A DNA stretch of 10,360 nucleotides from contig CAJWJW010000034.1 in NCBI GenBank assembly GCA_913041775.1, positions 1 through 10,360 of the forward strand. Direction: 5' to 3'. The notes below the pieces were generated by a model that saw only the letters and a list, made by a program, of their open reading frames with translations, was not told where the DNA came from and searched no databases. This DNA is from an uncultured Flavobacteriales bacterium (lineage in GTDB: Bacteria > Bacteroidota > Bacteroidia > Flavobacteriales > UBA7430). This document shows, in pieces, positions 6,563 through 10,360 of this stretch. How positions within the stretch are numbered: the first letter of the stretch is position 1; each line of letters starts with the position of its first letter. A program made the translations under genes and the position numbers.

Positions 6563-9046
6563 TTAGAATTTTGATGTTAATTTGAGTGAGAATGTACGTG
6601 GGGGGCCTATGGAGCCCGGTCGTATTTGGTATTCTCTATTGCTAGCATTTTCTATTAGTCCTTGTATTGTGAAATACTTAGCAAAATTATAAGAGATTCT
6701 GATATCTGCTAATAAATCACCCTTTTTTAGCTTATTTCTAGACTCTTTTATACCCATGTCGTAGATATTTGCATCTGCTAGGGTAAATATATCCATTACT
6801 TCGGCGTTAAAGGCGCCACTTTCGAACAGCTTATCTATGTTTTCCATAAATGAGTTATAATGCAAATGAGTTCCAAAAGTCCAATTTCCTCTAGTAATTC
6901 CTAAGTCTAATTTTGCCATGTGTCGATAGCGGTACTTTAAAATATCGCTGTCTGGATTAGAAGAGGTAGAGTTGTAGGATAACTGACTTTCTGCTTGTGC
7001 AATTTGTTCTAAAAGAGGTAAAAGAGTTTCATCTATGAGACCTTCGTCTATAAAGTTTTGTATCAAGGCATCTAAACGATCATTATATGAGCTGTAAACT
7101 TCGTTGGGGTTTGTAGACCTGGGAATCATATAGCTATAACTCAATCTTCCATAGAGGTCCCATTTACCAATCTTACCTTCTGAGAGGATCGAAAGATCTA
7201 GTCCCGAAATTTTTGTTTGCCCTACGTTAATTGGTTTAAATCCTACGCCCAATGGATTGAGTCTTGTAGAATCTCCCCACAATCCATAACTGTATTCTAC
7301 CATATCGTTGTAGACCATATGAAAGGCTGCAACATCGAAATAAGTTTTAAATGAATCATTGAATACCCATTTATGTTTATAGCCTATTTCTGCAGTATAT
7401 CCTGTTTCTGCTTTGAGCTCTGGGTTAGAGTAAATAGAAATTTGTCCGGCATCTTTAAATAAAAACAACTCGTACATACTAGGGTATCTATAACCTTGAC
7501 CTATGGAAGCTCTTATAAAATTTCGATCGTTAATTTGGTAATTTAATCCGCTTCTAAAAATAGGTCTCCCTTCGTTTTTACCTCTTAAATTATACTGTTC
7601 GTATCGAGCACCTAAACTAAATAATAAAGGACCTTGCGTATGATCGTATTGTGAGAATAATGCGTAGTTAATTCCTGTTTTATCATTATTGAAGAAGTCT
7701 GATAATCCTACGAAATAATTCATATTCGCGCCCGAAGTCCAGGTTCCATTTAAGTAGAATTTCTGAAATAAATACTCGGAATATAGCGCTGTGTAGTTGT
7801 TTAGCTTCTGTGTGCCGTCTGGATTGAAATTGGTTTGTAAAACACGTCCCAATAATTTGTGTTTGGTATTGTTACGAGTGTTTGAATACGTAATTTTTGG
7901 ACTCAGGCTTAACTGCGCGCTTCTAAAAACAGAGAATTTATCTTCGCTAAATGGCGTGTAGCCTAAAGAATCGCTTAAATACATAAATCCATCGGCTTCG
8001 TTAAATCGTAAATAGGAAGTGTTTATACCATATTCTAATCCTTTTATTCGTTTTGATTGGACGTTAGTGTTTAAGAATAAACGAACTCTATCATTTCCTA
8101 AATGATGAATTCTAGGGACTGTATCTGTGCTCGTTTTAAGTGTGTCTAATAAACCTTGATACCCATCGCTTTCGTGTATTTGAAGACCAAAGTTTAAATC
8201 AAGCTCGTTAATTTTTAAGGAATGACTGAAGTTATATCCTGTTTCCTGAGGTCTAATATTTGTGGGAGCCCACCAATTTAAAGAAGCTCTTTTAGCTTTA
8301 TCGTACACAGTGTGATAAACAGAGAAGTTAATTTGAGGCTTGTTAGTCGTTTTTTTACTCGTTATATTTATTACGCCGTTTAGCGCTGATGACCCAAAAA
8401 GAACCGAAGAAGCTCCTTTTATAATTTCAATATTTTCAATATTTTCAGCGGGAATTAACTCCCATTGTACTGCTCCAGTAGTCGCATTTGTAATTGGAAG
8501 ACCGTCTAGTAAGACCAATACTCTTGAGCCAGCCCCGTAACTCCATCCACTTCCACCTCTAATGTTTATCTGGCCATCTATAATATGTACCCCTGGAGCT
8601 TGTGCTATATTTCGCTCAACATTATAGTTGTTTTGATTGTTTATTGCTTCCCCTTTAATAATATCTAAAGAAACGCTTATGTCTTCAAGTCTTTGTTCAA
8701 ATTTTCCGGCACTTAAAACAACAGTTTCTAATTGGTCGTATCGTGTTTTAAGTGTAATTTCTAACTGTAGAGGTTTGTCTTTTTGTACAGGTAGATCCAG
8801 TATTTTATGGGTCTTAAAAGAGAGGTGTTGGAATGATATATTGTATGTTCCTTCGGGTATATTTAGTTCAAAATATCCCTCAAGATCACTAAAGGTTCCT
8901 TCAGAATGGCCATAAAAAATATGTACATTTGAAATTGGTTCTAGACTGTTTTCTTGCCTAATAATTCCAGAAACATTTACCTGTGCTTCTGCAAGAAAGC
9001 TTGAAATAAATGCAACAATAAAAATGTGTAAATATAATTTTGTCAT
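6563..9046 (-). CDS. TonB-dependent outer-membrane receptor A (non-SusC type)
   Basis: A complete 827-residue receptor and the first gene of the minus-strand cluster. It has a signal peptide (about 1-21, ending FLAEAQ), a carboxypeptidase-regulatory-like domain (about 22-101), the plug (about 107-228, RGGSGWSYGAGSRVLVLLDGLPI) and a barrel ending in LTSKF. It is clearly a paralogue of receptor B: both share AGKFEQRLE, GSGWSYGAGSRV and an identical 18-residue stretch starting EIIKGASS, plus barrel segments such as RPIFRSG(L/V)NYQI and LKYRY. It is about 50 residues longer, mostly from an insert around residues 660-705 (QNFIDEGLIDETLLPLLEQI), likely an extracellular loop. A -7 box at 9065-9072 fits a short leader. 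The ligand is unknown; no SusD-like or periplasmic binding gene is adjacent. Confidence 0.93.
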   Translation of the reverse strand: MTKLYLHIFIVAFISSFLAEAQVNVSGIIRQENSLEPISNVHIFYGHSEGTFSDLEGYFELNIPEGTYNISFQHLSFKTHKILDLPVQKDKPLQLEITLKTRYDQLETVVLSAGKFEQRLEDISVSLDIIKGEAINNQNNYNVERNIAQAPGVHIIDGQINIRGGSGWSYGAGSRVLVLLDGLPITNATTGAVQWELIPAENIENIEIIKGASSVLFGSSALNGVINITSKKTTNKPQINFSVYHTVYDKAKRASLNWWAPTNIRPQETGYNFSHSLKINELDLNFGLQIHESDGYQGLLDTLKTSTDTVPRIHHLGNDRVRLFLNTNVQSKRIKGLEYGINTSYLRFNEADGFMYLSDSLGYTPFSEDKFSVFRSAQLSLSPKITYSNTRNNTKHKLLGRVLQTNFNPDGTQKLNNYTALYSEYLFQKFYLNGTWTSGANMNYFVGLSDFFNNDKTGINYALFSQYDHTQGPLLFSLGARYEQYNLRGKNEGRPIFRSGLNYQINDRNFIRASIGQGYRYPSMYELFLFKDAGQISIYSNPELKAETGYTAEIGYKHKWVFNDSFKTYFDVAAFHMVYNDMVEYSYGLWGDSTRLNPLGVGFKPINVGQTKISGLDLSILSEGKIGKWDLYGRLSYSYMIPRSTNPNEVYSSYNDRLDALIQNFIDEGLIDETLLPLLEQIAQAESQLSYNSTSSNPDSDILKYRYRHMAKLDLGITRGNWTFGTHLHYNSFMENIDKLFESGAFNAEVMDIFTLADANIYDMGIKESRNKLKKGDLLADIRISYNFAKYFTIQGLIENASNREYQIRPGSIGPPRTFSLKLTSKF
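9035..9042 (+). promoter_or_regulatory. Possible -7 box (TAATTTTG) for dprA
   Basis: It matches TAnnTTTG and ends 42 bases before the dprA ATG at 9085. It lies within the first codons of the divergent receptor gene. There is no -33 TTG at 17-23 bases (the nearest, at 9001-9003, is 31 bases away). Confidence 0.35.
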
Positions 9047-9064
9047 AATTTTAATCTAATTCTT

Positions 9065-9072
9065 CAAAAATA
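9065..9072 (-). promoter_or_regulatory. -7 promoter box (TATTTTTG) of the receptor cluster
   Basis: Read on the minus strand, TATTTTTG matches TAnnTTTG and ends 18 bases before the receptor A ATG at 9046. No TTG is found at 17-23 bases upstream. It lies in the 38-bp divergent spacer with the dprA start, so transcription in the two directions could interfere. Confidence 0.45.
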
Positions 9073-9084
9073 GGTTTTTCTTAA

Positions 9085-10186
9085 ATGCATTCGGAAAAAA
9101 AATATCAAATAGCTTTAACCTTAGTTCCAAAGGTGGGAGTCGTTGCTGAAAAAAAAACTAATTGCTTATTGTGGTGGTGCGGAAGCCGTTTTTAAAGAAT
9201 CCAAAAGAGCATTGTTGTTAATTCCTGCTATAGGTACTGCAATCGCTAATTCTATTGTGTCTCAAGATTTGCTTTCTGCAGCCGAGTTCGAATTGAAGTT
9301 TATGGAACAGAACGATATAAAACCGATCTATTTTATGGATTCCGATTATTCATTCCGCCTAAAACAATGTGGCGATGCACCTATTATGCTTTATACTAAA
9401 GGAGCGATTAATTTAAATGAAAAAAATTATTAGTGTAGTCGGTACCAGGAAATCTACTGATTATGGTAAGAAAATGACCGAGCAATTAATTGAAGTTCTA
9501 AGTGACTTAAACGATATAGTAGTAGTGAGTGGTTTGGCATACGGAATCGATATTGCTGCACATAAATCCTGTTTAAAATACAATGTCCCTACATTGGCTA
9601 TCTTGGCGCTCGGTTTAGATAGAGTATATCCTCAATTACATAGCCAAGTAGCTAGAGACATGCAAAGTCAGGGTGGTCTTGTTTCAGAATTTATGAGTGG
9701 AACTAAACCAGACCGGGAGAACTTCCCCAAAAGAAATAGAATTATTGCCAGTTTGTCTGATGCTACACTAGTAGTTGAAGCCCGAAAAAGAGGGGCGCTT
9801 TAGTAACGGCTGACATCCCAAATCCCTACAGTAGAGAGGTATTTGCTGTGCCTGCTAGAGTAGGAGATGAGAATCCCGAAGGTTGTAACAATTTAATTCG
9901 TAGAAATCAAGCCGCTTTAATTCAATCCTCTAACGATGTTTGTTACTTAATGGCTTGGGATAAAGAATCTGAGAAGAAAGCAAATCATCAAGTTTCTCTT
10001 TTTATAGATTTGAATAGAGATGAGTAAGAAATATTGGGTATTGTATCTAGTAAAGAAAAATTAAGTCTAGACTTGATTGGTTTTCAGGCGAAATTAAGCA
10101 ATCCTAAAATCATGCAAATTCTTTTACAGCTAGAGCTTAACGGCTTAGTAAGAGCACTGCCAGGTAATCAGTATGCAAAGTCCTAG
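9085..10186 (+). pseudogene. dprA: DNA-processing protein DprA, broken by three frameshifts and a stop codon
   Basis: Repairing three one-base indels gives a continuous 366-residue DprA, a normal length. DprA loads RecA on incoming single-stranded DNA during natural transformation. All family parts are visible in order: an N-terminal helical part (YQIALTLVPKVGVVAEKK, then LIAYCGGAEAVF), the Rossmann core with VVGTRKSTDYGKK, VVSGLAYGIDIAAHKS, SEFMSGTKPDRENFPKRNRII and TADIPNPYSREVFAVP, and a C-terminal winged helix ending NGLVRALPGNQY. The lesions are one extra A in an A9 run (9149-9157), one extra A in an A7 run (9420-9426), one missing G at 9792-9795 (RKRGGALVTA expected) and TAA at 10025-10027, probably from CAA. 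The largest fragment (9417-9800) has most of the Rossmann fold but lacks the C-terminal part of the core and the winged helix. Reinitiation at the ATG at 9417 is possible, but a working protein is unlikely. Confidence 0.92.
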
Positions 10187-10198
10187 AAAATCCGATTT

Positions 10199-10232
10199 TT
10201 GATGGTCATGATAGAAAAAAGTTTTACGTTTG
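10199..10232 (+). promoter_or_regulatory. Flavobacterial promoter of gdhA (TTG, 23 bases, TACGTTTG)
   Basis: TTG at 10199-10201 and TACGTTTG at 10225-10232 are separated by 23 bases. This is at the upper end of the TTG-N17-23-TAnnTTTG rule described for Flavobacterium. It is the only place in this window where I found both halves. Transcription would start near 10240, leaving a leader of about 25 bases before the ATG at 10264. It lies right after the dprA remnant, so gdhA does not depend on dprA transcription. Confidence 0.6.
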
Positions 10233-10263
10233 CACCGTATTTAATAAATTTAATACCATAGTG

Positions 10264-10360
10264 ATGGAGGCAAAAATTAACGCTTTTATAGAAAGTGTAA
10301 AAGTTAGAAATGGCAATGAGCCAGAATTCATTCAAGCAGTTACTGAGGTAGCTGAAGCAG
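10264..10360 (+). CDS. gdhA: NADP-type glutamate dehydrogenase, N-terminal fragment (continues beyond the window)
   Basis: Only 32 codons are visible: MEAKINAFIESVKVRNGNEP then EFIQAVTEVAEA. The pattern of a short helix followed by (P/T)EFxQAVxEV matches the N-terminus of hexameric NADP-dependent glutamate dehydrogenases (compare TEFAQAVREV in E. coli GdhA). The enzyme interconverts 2-oxoglutarate plus ammonium and glutamate in the cytosol, usually for ammonium assimilation. The ATG at 10264 is preferred over the GTG directly before it because the similarity begins at MEAKI. The call rests on a short N-terminus, and the catalytic domain is outside the window. Confidence 0.8.
   Translation, partial: MEAKINAFIESVKVRNGNEPEFIQAVTEVAEA

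Noticed and set aside
4220..9046. SusC/SusD-type glycan-uptake locus
   Set aside because: The receptors are about 780-830 residues rather than about 1000, no SusD-like lipoprotein or glycoside hydrolase is adjacent, and the plug motifs fit the siderophore/cobalamin-receptor type better.
9149..9157. Phase-variable A9 switch controlling dprA
   Set aside because: Restoring this run alone would not restore the protein because two more frameshifts and a nonsense codon lie downstream.
9143..9433. Separate 96-residue gene inside the dprA region
   Set aside because: It begins at a TTG inside DprA similarity and continues the frame before it. It is the N-terminal half of broken dprA, not an independent gene.
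9417..9803. Functional short DprA/SMF-like Rossmann protein
   Set aside because: It holds much of the fold but ends before the SLxTA and VFAVPG segments and lacks the C-terminal domain. A stable active product is unlikely, though expression cannot be excluded.
10202..10261. 19-codon leader peptide (ATG at 10202, stop at 10259-10261) before gdhA
   Set aside because: It spans the promoter -7 box, so transcription from that promoter would begin inside it. No repeated regulatory codons or attenuator structure follow.

Overview
The window reads as chromosomal DNA from a low-GC member of the Bacteroidota, most likely a flavobacterium (Flavobacteriaceae). Four things point there. The outer-membrane receptors begin with a carboxypeptidase-regulatory-like domain. 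One protein has the Bacteroidota-specific HU-CCDC81 plus SPOR layout. Shine-Dalgarno sequences are largely absent. Several gene starts are preceded by the Bacteroidota -7 box TAnnTTTG. There are no tRNA or rRNA genes, CRISPR arrays or recognisable insertion sequences.

Layout: (1) 1-612, plus strand: the C-terminal part of a family 9 glycosyltransferase (LPS heptosyltransferase type), cut by the window edge. (2) 613-833: an AT-rich non-coding leader with a possible -7 box and a small hairpin. (3) 834-1691, plus strand: an alpha/beta-hydrolase pseudogene with an in-frame amber codon, two homopolymer frameshifts and a probable loss of the catalytic histidine. (4) 1719-2240, minus strand: an intact hot-dog acyl-CoA thioesterase, convergent with the pseudogene. 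(5) 2241-2465: a non-coding gap with three inverted repeats, a tandem 15-bp repeat and a -7 box for the thioesterase. (6) 2466-9046, minus strand: a tight cluster, read from right to left, of TonB-dependent receptor A, its paralogue receptor B, kdsB (CMP-KDO synthetase) and a SPOR/HU-CCDC81 membrane protein. The gaps are 9, 0 and 20 bases, so it is probably one operon. (7) 9085-10186, plus strand: dprA, the competence DNA-processing protein, broken by three homopolymer frameshifts and one nonsense codon. It is divergent from the receptor cluster across a 38-bp spacer. (8) 10264-end, plus strand: the start of an NADP-type glutamate dehydrogenase (gdhA) with a good two-part flavobacterial promoter.

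Biologically this is mostly a cell-envelope neighbourhood: an LPS-type glycosyltransferase, the enzyme that activates KDO for LPS, two outer-membrane receptors and a peptidoglycan-binding SPOR protein. Housekeeping genes (thioesterase, glutamate dehydrogenase) sit beside it. The most notable signal is gene decay. dprA and the hydrolase each carry several independent lesions, and every indel is a one-base change in a homopolymer run. The five complete genes between them are intact even though they also contain long runs. The natural reading is recent loss of dprA, hence probably of efficient natural transformation, rather than a new system. I found no convincing evidence of an undescribed multi-gene system.
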